Below, one piece after another: positions 42,803-52,363 of a stretch of DNA of 64,000 nt. The notes beneath the pieces were generated by a model. It was not told the DNA's origin and ran no database searches. It saw only the letters and a list, made by a program, of their open reading frames with translations. Position 1 is the stretch's first letter; each line of letters opens with the position of its first letter. This DNA is from Lachnospiraceae bacterium. Lineage in GTDB: Bacteria; Bacillota; Clostridia; Lachnospirales; Lachnospiraceae. The DNA is taken from NCBI GenBank assembly GCA_017442865.1, contig JAFRXK010000074.1:1-64000 (forward strand), written 5' to 3'. The position numbers were made by a program, and so were the translations under genes.

Positions 42803-43618
42803 CTATAAAGCAATCGAGTAGGTAGCTATATACTCTGTATTTGCCGAATGTTCAATGTCCGGCTCCTTTAGCACGAAATCTGCCTTTATATTTTTTTGCT
42901 CCAAGCCGATGCTAAAATGACACATTGCAATACCCATATCAATCTTTTGCATATCCCAGCCCGATGCATTTACATAGCCTTTACTTTTCTTTTCATAAAA
43001 ATGCACGTCTTTTCCATCCACAACTATGCGCCACGGCTGTTTATTTACTGCCGACGGAGCCCATCTGACCATCTCAAAAGCCTCTGACAAATCGGACGCC
43101 TTGTCCATAGCCAGCGGTGTATCAAAATTATGTTCAAAAAACAGTTTTTCAGACGGCAGACGACTGTCACCTCCTGTTCCCTTGCGCATCATTGTTTCAC
43201 GCAGCGATTGTTTTTCTGCCTTATAGCCAAGCGGTGAAACACAAGGAAGCACTTCATCGTCTTTCAAATCCATAGCACGTTCAAAGGCATCTCTGTTCAT
43301 TGTGCCTCCAATCCAGACAGTTCCGATGCCAAGCGAATCGGCATAAAGCACCAGCTTTTCAAAGGAATATCCGAATGCCTCCTCCGCGTGAGGCAGCCTC
43401 TTTATTTTACCCGCAATATAGGTATCTGCGCCAACGATTACCGGACTGGACAATCCATGCTTATCGGCATTAAGAATTCGGTATTCAACAGGTATCCCAT
43501 AGGGGTTTTCGATTTCTGCTGCATAGCTCATAATACGTTCCTGCTCTTTTAAAGGAAAACCCTCTCCATTATAGGTACGAATACTTTTTCTGTGCCGAAT
43601 CAATTCCATAGCATCCAT
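42803..43618 (-). CDS. Nitroreductase family protein (TM1586-like)
   Basis: 271 residues. DAMELIRHRKSIRTYNGEGF is the FMN-binding start. A second unit (LSEAFEMVRWAPSAVNKQPWRIVVDG) and IDMGIAMCHFSIGLEQKNI complete the fold in the arrangement of the TM1586 group, which is a fused, two-repeat nitroreductase. Such flavoenzymes use NAD(P)H, and the substrate is unknown. The gene stands alone, with AT-rich flanks. Confidence 0.85.
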   Translation of the reverse strand: MDAMELIRHRKSIRTYNGEGFPLKEQERIMSYAAEIENPYGIPVEYRILNADKHGLSSPVIVGADTYIAGKIKRLPHAEEAFGYSFEKLVLYADSLGIGTVWIGGTMNRDAFERAMDLKDDEVLPCVSPLGYKAEKQSLRETMMRKGTGGDSRLPSEKLFFEHNFDTPLAMDKASDLSEAFEMVRWAPSAVNKQPWRIVVDGKDVHFYEKKSKGYVNASGWDMQKIDMGIAMCHFSIGLEQKNIKADFVLKEPDIEHSANTEYIATYSIAL

Positions 43619-43767
43619 AAGCTCATTCTCCCTTCTTTCACATTATTAATATTTCTTAATCGCCTTTGTTAAATATATCTTTCGTTCTTAAATATATAAT
43701 CATATAAAACATTTTAACATCTGAACCTTTTTATGCCAATATGTTTTAGCAAACTTTGATGATATAA

Positions 43768-44514
43768 TCATCCGAATGCAACGTCTAAGACCATCATCAG
43801 TAAAAAGCCTGATATTACGCCTATTGTACCCGTTTTTGAATTGTCACCCATGTGTATTTCCGGCATCAGCTCTTCAAAAACAACAAATATCATGCAGCCT
43901 GCGGCAAATGACAAAAGCCCTGGCATTATAAGTCTTGCCCTTCCTGCCAGAAGGCAGACAGCAATACCGAACACAGGCTCGACACTTCCCGACATACATC
44001 CCAGTAAAAAGCTTTTACATGTGCTTATTCCTTCCTGCTTTAGCGGCATTGAAACCGCCAGACCCTCTGGGAAGTTCTGTATCGCTATACCTATTGCCAG
44101 CGACACCGCGCCGGCAAAAAGTGCAGGCTCATCCACATTTAGCCACGCTGATGCAAATGCTATGCCTATCGCCATGCCCTCAGGTATGTTGTGAATGGTA
44201 ACTGAGGTTACAAGCATCAGATTTTTCTTTTTTATTTTAAAGCATCTGAAAAATATTTCATCAAGCACAATCATTAAAATAACGCCGGTGACAAAGCCCG
44301 CCGCCACAGGGATAACATTATCCGCCTGTTCTATTGCAGGCATAAGCAGCGACCAGATTGACGCCGCAAGCATTATTCCGGCGGCCACGCCCATAAAAAT
44401 GCTTTTCAATCTGCCACTCATTTTATTTTTCACCAAAAAAACGCAGCCCGCTCCTGCTGCGGTCATTAAAAATGCAAAGCCGGTTCCCAAAAAGGTTGAA
44501 AACAAAACATTCAT
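43768..44514 (-). CDS. ZIP family metal transporter
   Basis: About 248 residues with eight hydrophobic segments. VTIHNIPEGMAIGIAFASAW and AIGIAIQNFPEGLAVSMPLK are the two metal-binding helices (HNIPEG, QNFPEG) of ZIP transporters, which import zinc or other divalent metals. The ATG at 44514 has GGAGGAATTCAC upstream; the frame to 44529 includes that site and is not used. There is no visible metal-response element. Confidence 0.9.
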   Translation of the reverse strand: MNVLFSTFLGTGFAFLMTAAGAGCVFLVKNKMSGRLKSIFMGVAAGIMLAASIWSLLMPAIEQADNVIPVAAGFVTGVILMIVLDEIFFRCFKIKKKNLMLVTSVTIHNIPEGMAIGIAFASAWLNVDEPALFAGAVSLAIGIAIQNFPEGLAVSMPLKQEGISTCKSFLLGCMSGSVEPVFGIAVCLLAGRARLIMPGLLSFAAGCMIFVVFEELMPEIHMGDNSKTGTIGVISGFLLMMVLDVAFG

Positions 44515-44583
44515 TGTGAATTCCTCCACTATAATATATGTTTTTCAACCCTTCAGGTTACTATTTATTCAGGCATAATTATT

Positions 44584-47406
44584 CTATAAATCTGTCCGGT
44601 GGGAATTCATAAGTCCGTATTTCACCTTTATTCTGTCGAGCTTTTCAAGCATAGGCTTTGAAGCAATCCACAAAAACACCACTGTCGCCGCCGCCTGAAC
44701 CAAATCATACGGAAAGCCCGTGATATATGCCGTAATAATCATTTCCTTTGTAACATGCGGCTCCCACATGATAATTGAGCCCGGGTTCATTATGCCTCCG
44801 TATACAAACACTGCCGAAAATGCCCCGAATATGCACAGCGATATTCTGTCTCTTTTAAGGAAACCCTTTCTGAAAAGCACTCCTGCCAAAAGGCCTATCA
44901 GACCCATAACAAACATCTGCCAGGGTGTCCATGGTCCCTGTCCCATCATAATGTCTGACACGAGCATTGATACAGCTCCTACCAAAAAGCCGGTTTCTCC
45001 TCCCAGCGCAACACCCGAAATAATTACAAGCGCAATCACAGGTTTAAACGCCGGCAACATGAAAAATGCGCTGCGTCCTGCCACGGCAAGTGCGCACAGC
45101 ACAGAGGTAATTACGAGCTCCCTTGCCTGCGGCTTTCTTCCCTCAAAAACCGACACAAACGGAATCAGCGCCTCTAATATCACCAGCAGGGAAATAAAAT
45201 AATACTTCCTGTCATTTAAAAGCCACACTCCGAGGAAAATGGTAAGCGGAATGGCAATAATGCTCACAAACAATGCTATAAGCGTTCGCTTTGAAAGCTT
45301 CCTCCTGTCGCTGCTAACCCGTGCTTCCCCGATTGAATTTCCTGATTTATGGCTGAACATCGCCATCGATAGTATCAGTGTCACAAGAAATCCCACATAA
45401 GAAAAGCTCATATAATTATAAAAAGACGCACCCATATCACTTATAAGCTCTGACAAATCGGTTCGCCTAATAATATTTATGAAAAAGGCAAGCGCCGCCG
45501 CACCTGAAAATGCACCAATTATCTTTCTCCATGCCGGAAGCATATCAGCCTTATTTTCACCGGCATTACCCTCATATATATAATCCGCCTTTTCCTTCCA
45601 TTCAGTAAGCGTCCTCTCACCCTCACGCCCCGGCGCGCCGCCTTCTGCTTGACCGCTGTCTTTGCCTGTGCCCGGCGCGCCGCCTTCTGCTTGACTGCTG
45701 TCTTTGCCTGTGCCCGGCGCGCCGCCTTCTGCATCATCCTCATAAACGTCCACTCCGCACGCCCATATAATATCCTCCGCGGTAACTGCATCGGGAAGTA
45801 TATTTGCTGCCATGCGGTTTGCAGCCGTAGTATAAAAGCTGTTGCCCTTAAAGAACTCGTCTGTATCCTCCTCGGCAGCTATATTTCCATCAAAGAACAA
45901 GCCGCATCTGTCGGCGTGTTCAGCACAAAACTCAATATCATGGCTTACCATTATGACAGTTACGCCACTATTCAAAAGACGTTTAAGTATTTCGGCAAGC
46001 TCCTTCTTAAATCCTGCGTCAAGTCCCTTTGTAGGCTCGTCCAACAGCAAAAGCCTTGGCGACATAATAAGCACCTTTGCCAGTGCCACACGCTGCTGCT
46101 CACCACCCGATAAATCGTACGGATGTCTGTCAAGCAAATCATCTATCCTGCACTCGTATACAGTCTTCACAAGTCTTTCACGCTGCTCATCTTCAGTCAG
46201 GCTGCTGCCCTTAAAAATCTCAAGCAAATCCTCCCTCACAGTTTTCTTCACAAACAGTGCCCTTGGATTTTGCGGAAGCATGCCTAAAATGCTATTATAC
46301 AAGTCCCTTCTACCTGAAACATTAATGCCATTTATAAATATTTTTCCTCTATACGCCCTGTTTGCGCCCGCAATTACTGAAAGCAGCGTACTCTTGCCTG
46401 TTCCGTTTCCGCCCAGAATCGCAAGGAACTCTCCCGGATATGCCTTAAATGACACCCCCTTTAAGACATCCCCGCCATCCTTTTCATAGCGAAACCATAC
46501 CTCGTCAAGCTTTATTGAAGGCTCCTCTTTACTGTAATCCTTCTTTGCTTTTTCTTTTATCGGACGCAGCTTATGCTCCCTGCGAAACTTATCCAGCCAT
46601 ACTACCCCGTCACGCACGCTTAACGGACACTCCAGATTGTTCGGCACCCTTGCATACACACGCATCGGAGCAGGCATTGCAAGAAACATCTGATGTCCTG
46701 CCTGCTTTAAATACTCCCCCGCCTTTCCGGGTGCGGCATCACATATTATTCTGCCCTTATCCATAATAACTGCTCTTGAGCAGATAGGAAATACCTCCTC
46801 AAGCCTGTGCTCGGTCATAATAACCGTCGTCCCCAGCTCCCTGTTTATCTTTGCGACAACCTCTATAAAGTCCGACGCGGCTATAGGGTCAAGCTGGCTT
46901 GCCGGCTCGTCCAGTATAAGCACCGACGGATGCATCACCATAATTGACGCAAGATTAATAAGCTGCTTTTGTCCGCCGGAAAGCTCGTTAACACTTCTGT
47001 AGAACAAATCCTGAATACCAAAAAAAGAGGCCATCTCTGCCACGCGCCTTCTGATTACCTGCGTGTCAAATCCAAGCCCCTCCAGACCGAAGGCAAGCTC
47101 ATGCCATACCTTATCGGTAACTATCTGATTTTCCGGAGACTGAAGCACAAAACCGATTTTTGACGACTGCGTTCTTAAATCAACATTTTCAAGATGCTCC
47201 CCCTCAAAAATAATTTCACCGCTTCTTTCGCCAAACGGTGCAAGCACACTTTTTAGCTGTCTAAGCAGTGTGGTCTTGCCACAGCCCGACGGTCCGCACA
47301 ATACAATAAAATCGCCCTGGTTTATTGTAAGATTAATACCATCAATAGCAGGCGTTTTGCATTCCGGATATTTAAATGTCAGATTTCTGATTGCAAAATT
47401 CTCCAT
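44584..47406 (-). CDS. Fused ECF transporter EcfA-EcfA'-S protein (predicted corrinoid importer)
   Basis: About 940 residues from the ATG at 47406 (MENFAIRNLTFKYPE; AGGAAAG upstream). It contains two ABC ATPase domains. The first has GPSGCGKTT, NELSGGQKQ and LILDEPASQLDP; the second has GGNGTGKST, LSGGEQQR and LLLDEPTKGLDAG. A linker with three copies of a 14-residue Gly/Ala/Pro-rich repeat follows. The last third is a multi-pass membrane domain of the S-component type (AVAGRSAFFMLPAFKPVIALVIISG). The gene overlaps ecfT by 28 nt, so A, A', T and S are all supplied by two genes. The upstream cobalamin riboswitch makes cobalamin or a related corrinoid the likely cargo. Confidence 0.85.
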   Translation of the reverse strand: MENFAIRNLTFKYPECKTPAIDGINLTINQGDFIVLCGPSGCGKTTLLRQLKSVLAPFGERSGEIIFEGEHLENVDLRTQSSKIGFVLQSPENQIVTDKVWHELAFGLEGLGFDTQVIRRRVAEMASFFGIQDLFYRSVNELSGGQKQLINLASIMVMHPSVLILDEPASQLDPIAASDFIEVVAKINRELGTTVIMTEHRLEEVFPICSRAVIMDKGRIICDAAPGKAGEYLKQAGHQMFLAMPAPMRVYARVPNNLECPLSVRDGVVWLDKFRREHKLRPIKEKAKKDYSKEEPSIKLDEVWFRYEKDGGDVLKGVSFKAYPGEFLAILGGNGTGKSTLLSVIAGANRAYRGKIFINGINVSGRRDLYNSILGMLPQNPRALFVKKTVREDLLEIFKGSSLTEDEQRERLVKTVYECRIDDLLDRHPYDLSGGEQQRVALAKVLIMSPRLLLLDEPTKGLDAGFKKELAEILKRLLNSGVTVIMVSHDIEFCAEHADRCGLFFDGNIAAEEDTDEFFKGNSFYTTAANRMAANILPDAVTAEDIIWACGVDVYEDDAEGGAPGTGKDSSQAEGGAPGTGKDSGQAEGGAPGREGERTLTEWKEKADYIYEGNAGENKADMLPAWRKIIGAFSGAAALAFFINIIRRTDLSELISDMGASFYNYMSFSYVGFLVTLILSMAMFSHKSGNSIGEARVSSDRRKLSKRTLIALFVSIIAIPLTIFLGVWLLNDRKYYFISLLVILEALIPFVSVFEGRKPQARELVITSVLCALAVAGRSAFFMLPAFKPVIALVIISGVALGGETGFLVGAVSMLVSDIMMGQGPWTPWQMFVMGLIGLLAGVLFRKGFLKRDRISLCIFGAFSAVFVYGGIMNPGSIIMWEPHVTKEMIITAYITGFPYDLVQAAATVVFLWIASKPMLEKLDRIKVKYGLMNSHRTDL

Positions 47407-48269
47407 CGTCTTTCCTCGTACAAATCTATTCCAACAGGCGTCATACACAGCATAAAATAAACAATAAATATGCTCCATGTATACCAGCCTGTAACATTCC
47501 CTTTTATAATCGGATAGTACTGCCAGTAGATTTTACCCCTGACCGCCCCTATAATTATATAAATTCCACAGGCACAAATCCACGCAAGCAGGCATGCATC
47601 CCGCTTATCAAAGCGGTATATTGAAAATGCGGTTCTTCCCTTCAGTCCGTAGCCTCTGCTTCTCATACTGTCAGCCGTATCAATTGCATTTTCAAGCGAC
47701 CACGTAACCAGAATTGATAATATCGCAATTCCGTTTTTTGCCCTTGTTATAACATTTCCGCTCGAAACATCCCTGCCTATGCATTTCTGCGCATTTGTAA
47801 TTACCTTCAGCTGTGCCTTAAGCCTCGGCACAAACCTCAGTGCCATCGAAAGTATAAGCGACAGCGCCGGAATCGCTCTTCCGAAAAGGTACACAAACTT
47901 ATCCGAGGTCACAACCCTGTTAAAGCAGTGAAACCATCCTAAAAATCCCGCAAACATAATTCCCATGCCTATACCGTAAATTATTGACTCATAGGTAAGC
48001 GGGTTGCCGTTTGGGAAATAAGCGAGTATTGTCATTCCCGGATGACTGAACAGAGGATTAAAAACCGAAGCAAATAATACCACCGGCAGCAAAAATGTAA
48101 GCATATACTTTAATCCATCCGCAGCGTTCAGGCATAAAGAATAGGCGAATGATGTGAGGAATGCTATTGCAAGGCACACAGGATTCGTAAACGCCATCGA
48201 AAAGCCGAATATGAATGCAAAGAAAATAAAATTAATTAACGGGTGGTACCCAGAAAACACATCCCTCAC
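47379..48269 (-). CDS. ecfT: ECF transporter transmembrane component EcfT
   Basis: 296 residues with several membrane segments. SLENAIDTADSMRSRGYGLKGRT holds the charged coupling motif (Ser-Arg-Gly) by which EcfT contacts the two ATPases. ALRFVPRLKAQLKVITNAQKC also fits the family. The start is GTG at 48269 with GGAGG 10 nt upstream. Its 3' end overlaps the EcfA-EcfA'-S gene by 28 nt. It belongs to the cobalamin-riboswitch operon. Confidence 0.9.
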   Translation of the reverse strand: MRDVFSGYHPLINFIFFAFIFGFSMAFTNPVCLAIAFLTSFAYSLCLNAADGLKYMLTFLLPVVLFASVFNPLFSHPGMTILAYFPNGNPLTYESIIYGIGMGIMFAGFLGWFHCFNRVVTSDKFVYLFGRAIPALSLILSMALRFVPRLKAQLKVITNAQKCIGRDVSSGNVITRAKNGIAILSILVTWSLENAIDTADSMRSRGYGLKGRTAFSIYRFDKRDACLLAWICACGIYIIIGAVRGKIYWQYYPIIKGNVTGWYTWSIFIVYFMLCMTPVGIDLYEERRWRILQSEI

Positions 48270-48381
48270 CTTTCATCCGCCTCCTTTTTAATTAAATATA
48301 AGCCGGCTTCTATCATGAAGCCTTTAACATGTGTAAGAAAGCCTCTGCCACAAAGCTTTTATATGTATCAGAAAAACTCAA

Positions 48382-49392
48382 TTATGAACCTACCGAATAT
48401 CCTCCGCCTACATCATTGCCTAAATTGCAGGTGTAAACGAATTTTATAACATCTTTATCCTTGACAGTATAATTTGACGAGCCATAATTAATAAACACGT
48501 CATTAACCGAATACATCCAGCCCGAAAGCTCACCGCAGTCAAACTCATATATATTATATATTCCCTCGATATATACGCTTCCGTACAGCGGCACATACGT
48601 GCTTTCCATATGTATTCTGTTATCCTTTGTCGTTCTTAAAAGCACATCATACACGCTTTCGCCTTCGGTAAATTCAACCGTCACCGGTCTTAATATCCAG
48701 CCGTCAGCAGGAATTATATCTCTTTTACTCTTATCAAGCCTGTCCATGTTGTTAAGTATCGTTGAACAGGATATTGATATGGTGCAGGTTGTACGTTTTG
48801 GTGTCTCCACAGGCTTTGTACCCTCTGCAGGCTTTGTACCCTCTGCAGGCGGTGCCTGTGTAGGCTTTGGCGCCTGCGTAGGCTGCACCGTTTCCGCCGG
48901 CTTTGTCGCCTGCGTTGGCTTAAGCGTTTCCGCCGGTTTTGGCGCCTGCGAAGGCTTAAGCGTTTCCGCCGGCTTTGTCGTCTGCGCAGGCTTTACGCTC
49001 TGGCTTGTATTTTCACTCTGCGCATCCCCTTCGCTCTTGGTCGTCTCTTCGCCTGCAGACTGATTCCCTGCTTCCCCGGACATTTCGGTTTCAGGCTGCT
49101 TTTCATCATCCGGTGAGTCATCTGCGCCATCCTGCTCCGGGTGAGTGTATGCCTCTGAGTCCTTATCTGTCGCGGCATCAGACGCACTTCCTGAACTGTC
49201 ACGATAATAATCCTCAATACCATCCTTGGTAAGGCTCTCCTGAAGGCTATGGTATTCTGTGCTTTTCGAAATATTAAAACCTCTTGAATCGCCGGAATTT
49301 CCGCCGTACCAGAACGCAAATACTAAAATTGATACAACCGCAAGAATACCAAGGGCTTTTTTCCAATACTTGTTTACAAATTTCATAATCAT
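48382..49392 (-). CDS. Membrane-anchored DUF4430 (transcobalamin C-like) protein
   Basis: 336 residues. An N-terminal membrane anchor (ALGILAVVSILVFAFWYGG) is followed by an acidic region, then a Pro/Thr/Lys-rich stalk with repeated KPAETLKPTQA-like units. The C-terminal domain is of the DUF4430 type (ESVYDVLLRTTKDNRIHM, CGELSGWMYSVNDVFINYG, DKDVIKFVYTC). This domain is shared with the cobalamin-binding beta domain of human intrinsic factor and transcobalamin. The start overlaps the stop of the upstream gene (TAATG). With the ECF genes downstream, it probably hands a corrinoid to the transporter; that is inference. Confidence 0.75.
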   Translation of the reverse strand: MIMKFVNKYWKKALGILAVVSILVFAFWYGGNSGDSRGFNISKSTEYHSLQESLTKDGIEDYYRDSSGSASDAATDKDSEAYTHPEQDGADDSPDDEKQPETEMSGEAGNQSAGEETTKSEGDAQSENTSQSVKPAQTTKPAETLKPSQAPKPAETLKPTQATKPAETVQPTQAPKPTQAPPAEGTKPAEGTKPVETPKRTTCTISISCSTILNNMDRLDKSKRDIIPADGWILRPVTVEFTEGESVYDVLLRTTKDNRIHMESTYVPLYGSVYIEGIYNIYEFDCGELSGWMYSVNDVFINYGSSNYTVKDKDVIKFVYTCNLGNDVGGGYSVGS

Positions 49393-51386
49393 TAATTTTT
49401 ATTTACTCTTCTTTTTTCATTAAGCAATACTAATGCTGTGCTGCCTGCAAGCATCATAAGAATCATATATACTGCTGTGCTGCTTGAATCTCCTGTATTA
49501 ACATCGCCGCCTGACTGTGAAGGTGCCGCAGCCTCAGTTGTACCGTCTGTTGCCGCTTCAGTCTGCTTTTCTGTAGGCTGTTCTCCACTCTCAGTCGTAT
49601 TCTCTGTGCTCTCTGCGGTCTGCTCTCCACCTTCGCTTGATTCTTCCTGATTAACTCTGTAGAGCACACCACTGTCACTCATATCATAAAGCCTGTTTTT
49701 ATTATTTACAAGTCTGAAATATGAATCCAGTGCATAAGCAGCCTGCTCTGTTGCCATCTGGTCTGCTTCACCATCCAAAGCATGTCTGAATGCGCCTGTA
49801 GAGGCATCAAAAAATGATAACAATGCATCCAGAACAGAATTGCCATTCTTTACAAATCTGCTGTCAGTATCAGGGTTTATTCCAAGTGCACAAAGAGCGC
49901 ATACTATCTGTGAGCAATTCTCTGAGCTTGAGGTTCCCCAGCTTGTATATCCTCCGTCACCATCCTGTGTATCTGATAAAACAATGAGCGCCTTATCTAC
50001 GGCAGCCTTAACTACTGCATCAGTATTATAATATGGTGCAAGCGCCTGTATAACCATGGCAGTAACATCAGGCTCGGCTACGGAACCATACAATGTCCAG
50101 CCTCCGTTTTCAAGCTCATTTGCAAGAATATAGCTTAAAAGTCCTTCTCTTGTCGTCTGACGCTCGCTGTCTGAATTCTGTGGAATGTCATAGTTATTTG
50201 TATCAAAAGCAATCAGTGCATAAATAACGCCGCTTAAGCCCTGCTTTTCAACAAAATCAGCGTCTCCCAATGGCTCAAGCAGGTTGTAGCCCGCAACATT
50301 CTCAGGGTCTGCGCCTATTGATGTAAGTGCAATTACCGCTCTTGAATTTTCCGTGCCCCTTGAATTATGAAGCTTTGACGAGCCCTTTTCCTCAACAGTC
50401 TTCACTGCATTTTCATAGTAAACCGTGTACCAGTCCTCATCTGCCACATCGCCGCGCGCAAGGTCTAATACCGCCCAGTCTCCGCCCGCATAGCTTATAA
50501 CAGGCTCTTTTACCGCGCTTTTGATATACGCAAGCACCGCTGTTCTTATATCCTCGCTCTGGTCAGATAATGTGTTTTCGTATGGCGGCAAATCCTCGCC
50601 GGTCTCTTCTTCGCTTTCTGTTTCAGTTTCCGGCTCGCTGCTCTCCTCCTCAGCATTAAATGCATCAAGCGCATTTGATATTTCTTCCTCAGATGCATCC
50701 CAGTCCTTCAGTACATTTATTGCATTAACATATACCTCATCACTCTTATCACCATTATAATCTGCGGCTACCTTAATAAGCTCGTCCTTATTTGGAAATG
50801 CTATAAGCGGGTCGCTTCCCCATGAAGGGTCCCATGTGTTTGTGTCCTGTCCGTAGCCATATACTGAAAACTGAAGGCGCACAACATCACCGTCTGTATA
50901 CGCATAAGTGCTGTCATTGTATTTATAGCTTCCTGCGCCTGCCCACAGGCCATTGTCATTTAATGATGTTATCCAGCCTGCCATGCCAAAATAATCATAG
51001 CTTGAAAGAGTATTTTCTACACTTCTGCCCGTTATCTTGTCAACTCCTCCGGCTGCATTTACAATCTCCGCCGGAATATCATTTACAGTCCAACCCTCAG
51101 GCTCTCCTCCGTCAACAACGCCCTCAAGATAATAGTAAGCCATATCGCCATCATATGTACTCATATCACCGAGCACTCTTTCCGTAATATCGGCAAGAGT
51201 GTCCTCCTCATAAAAGCCAGCCTTAACAGGCTCAATAACAAAGCCCTGTCCCAGGGTAATTCTCTCAACGGTAAAATATACATAACCGTCAAAATCATCC
51301 GCCTTTGCGGTTGATGCCTCCCTCGGCAGTGCAACGCTTAAAACCATAAGCATTGCAAGGAATAATGCAAGTATTCTCTGTTTCAT
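49392..51386 (-). CDS. Intrinsic factor-like surface protein: DUF4430 plus alpha-alpha barrel, sortase-type anchor
   Basis: About 664 residues. After a signal peptide (MKQRILALFLAMLMVLSVALP) there is a DUF4430 domain (ADITERVLGDM, FGMAGWITSLNDNGLWAGAG), an acidic linker, and a prenyltransferase/squalene-oxidase-like alpha-alpha barrel. The barrel repeats include LENGGWTLYGSVAEPDVTAM and DGDGGYTSWGTSSSENCSQI. A Thr/Glu-rich stalk then leads to NTGD, a hydrophobic segment and KRR, a sortase-like signal. Human intrinsic factor and transcobalamin have the same two domains in the opposite order. The ATG at 51386 has AAGGAGGAG upstream. Cobalamin capture at the cell surface is inferred from domains and riboswitch. 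Confidence 0.8.
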   Translation of the reverse strand: MKQRILALFLAMLMVLSVALPREASTAKADDFDGYVYFTVERITLGQGFVIEPVKAGFYEEDTLADITERVLGDMSTYDGDMAYYYLEGVVDGGEPEGWTVNDIPAEIVNAAGGVDKITGRSVENTLSSYDYFGMAGWITSLNDNGLWAGAGSYKYNDSTYAYTDGDVVRLQFSVYGYGQDTNTWDPSWGSDPLIAFPNKDELIKVAADYNGDKSDEVYVNAINVLKDWDASEEEISNALDAFNAEEESSEPETETESEEETGEDLPPYENTLSDQSEDIRTAVLAYIKSAVKEPVISYAGGDWAVLDLARGDVADEDWYTVYYENAVKTVEEKGSSKLHNSRGTENSRAVIALTSIGADPENVAGYNLLEPLGDADFVEKQGLSGVIYALIAFDTNNYDIPQNSDSERQTTREGLLSYILANELENGGWTLYGSVAEPDVTAMVIQALAPYYNTDAVVKAAVDKALIVLSDTQDGDGGYTSWGTSSSENCSQIVCALCALGINPDTDSRFVKNGNSVLDALLSFFDASTGAFRHALDGEADQMATEQAAYALDSYFRLVNNKNRLYDMSDSGVLYRVNQEESSEGGEQTAESTENTTESGEQPTEKQTEAATDGTTEAAAPSQSGGDVNTGDSSSTAVYMILMMLAGSTALVLLNEKRRVNKN

Positions 51387-51474
51387 TCTGAGCTCCTCCT
51401 TAATGTACAAAAGCTCTTATCCGAGCTTCTGTTTTTATATTTATATAAATGGTATTACCCATTATATATCATTT

Positions 51475-51819
51475 TTATGTTTCACCACTTGTTTTTGCTT
51501 CCGGCGCTCCCTGTTCATTTTTTAACCGGCGCATTCTTTTCTTTGCCTTTGCACGCTTCTGTCTGCTTTTTTCGGCAGCGTCTAAATTCTTTGCCGGCGC
51601 TTTAAGACCTGCAGCCTCCAATGCCCTCGGCCACGGTCCAAGCTTAGCCTTAATAAAGCTTACCTCCTCCGGTTTGAAATCACTCCTTACCGGATTTCTC
51701 CCCAGCGTCTCGTGCTTTTCCTTAAGCATGCATATTGCCCTTACTTTCTTCTCATCCTGTTCCATATTGCTTATGTCAGCGGTTATGGCAGTGCTTAATC
51801 TCTTCTCTTCATGTTTCAT
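51475..51819 (-). CDS. Small basic protein with an HNH-associated repeat
   Basis: About 114 residues from the ATG at 51819 (MKHEEKRLS), with AAGGA 8 nt upstream. The open frame to 51885 runs through the riboswitch terminator and is unlikely to be used. RAICMLKEKHETLGRNPVRSDF and then KLGPWPRALEAAGLK match the repeat associated with homing (HNH) endonucleases, a putative DNA-binding unit. The C-terminus is a Lys/Arg-rich tail. There is no HNH nuclease domain. It is the first gene after the cobalamin riboswitch, 64 nt or so before the intrinsic factor-like gene. Its role there is unclear. Confidence 0.6.
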   Translation of the reverse strand: MKHEEKRLSTAITADISNMEQDEKKVRAICMLKEKHETLGRNPVRSDFKPEEVSFIKAKLGPWPRALEAAGLKAPAKNLDAAEKSRQKRAKAKKRMRRLKNEQGAPEAKTSGET

Positions 51820-51853
51820 ATTATTTATCCTTAACAGATTGCCTTTCTGCATT

Positions 51854-51883
51854 AAAAAAGTGCCTTCCATAAAAGGAAAGCAC
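51854..51883 (-). terminator. Terminator of the cobalamin riboswitch expression platform
   Basis: On the minus strand GTGCTTTCC and GGAAGGCAC form a 9-bp stem (one G-U pair) with a short loop, followed by six T (51859-51854). It lies about 170 nt downstream of the B12 box and before the first start codon, so it probably gives ligand-dependent termination. Confidence 0.75.
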
Positions 51884-52054
51884 AACTGATTTTATAATTA
51901 ATTCTACTTTAAACAAGGAAAATAATAAGCCCTGACCACGTGAAAACACATCCCTGAAAATCTTCACAATAAAGCACAAGACTTAAATACCCAAGCTTTG
52001 TACCAATAAAACCGGCTGCACTTCTTCCTCGTCCAAGTAATGATAACCATCAAA

Positions 52055-52240
52055 AATATGGCAGTATTCTGACTGATGCATAGGTTCTGTCAGATATAAA
52101 ATCAGATTGATAAACAGCCTGCCTACATCTTAACTTTAACCTGCAAACACAGTAATGACGGTTGTCCCGGATTCAAACCGGATTCCCTATTAATCTACTC
52201 AGCTAACAACTTTTCAAACCATATTTTCATATACCATATT
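52055..52240 (-). ncRNA. Cobalamin (B12) riboswitch
   Basis: On the minus strand the core AATAGGGAATCCGG ... TTGAATCCGGGACAAC ... GTCATTACTGT (about 52194-52150) matches the AGGGAA, GGTG-AATCC and CACTGT blocks of cobalamin riboswitches. The 3' B12 box is AGTCAGAATACTGCC (about 52074-52060; consensus AGYCAGGAGACCTGCC-like). CCATATT after the box can pair with AATATGG at the 5' side (about 52240-52234) to close the P1 stem. It precedes the operon of DUF4430 and ECF genes. Confidence 0.9.
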
Positions 52241-52363
52241 AAATTGTTCATCGTGGATATTCTAACACAGCCGCCATGACTGTGCAAGGATTTTTTGCTT
52301 GGTTCATTCTTGTGATTGCTCCAAGAAGCACTGATACCCATTACACATTTCAGGTAAATTAAA

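Noticed and set aside
52150-52194. Possible tRNA-like sequence (GGTTTGAATCC)
   Set aside because: The surrounding blocks match a cobalamin riboswitch core and no cloverleaf can be drawn.
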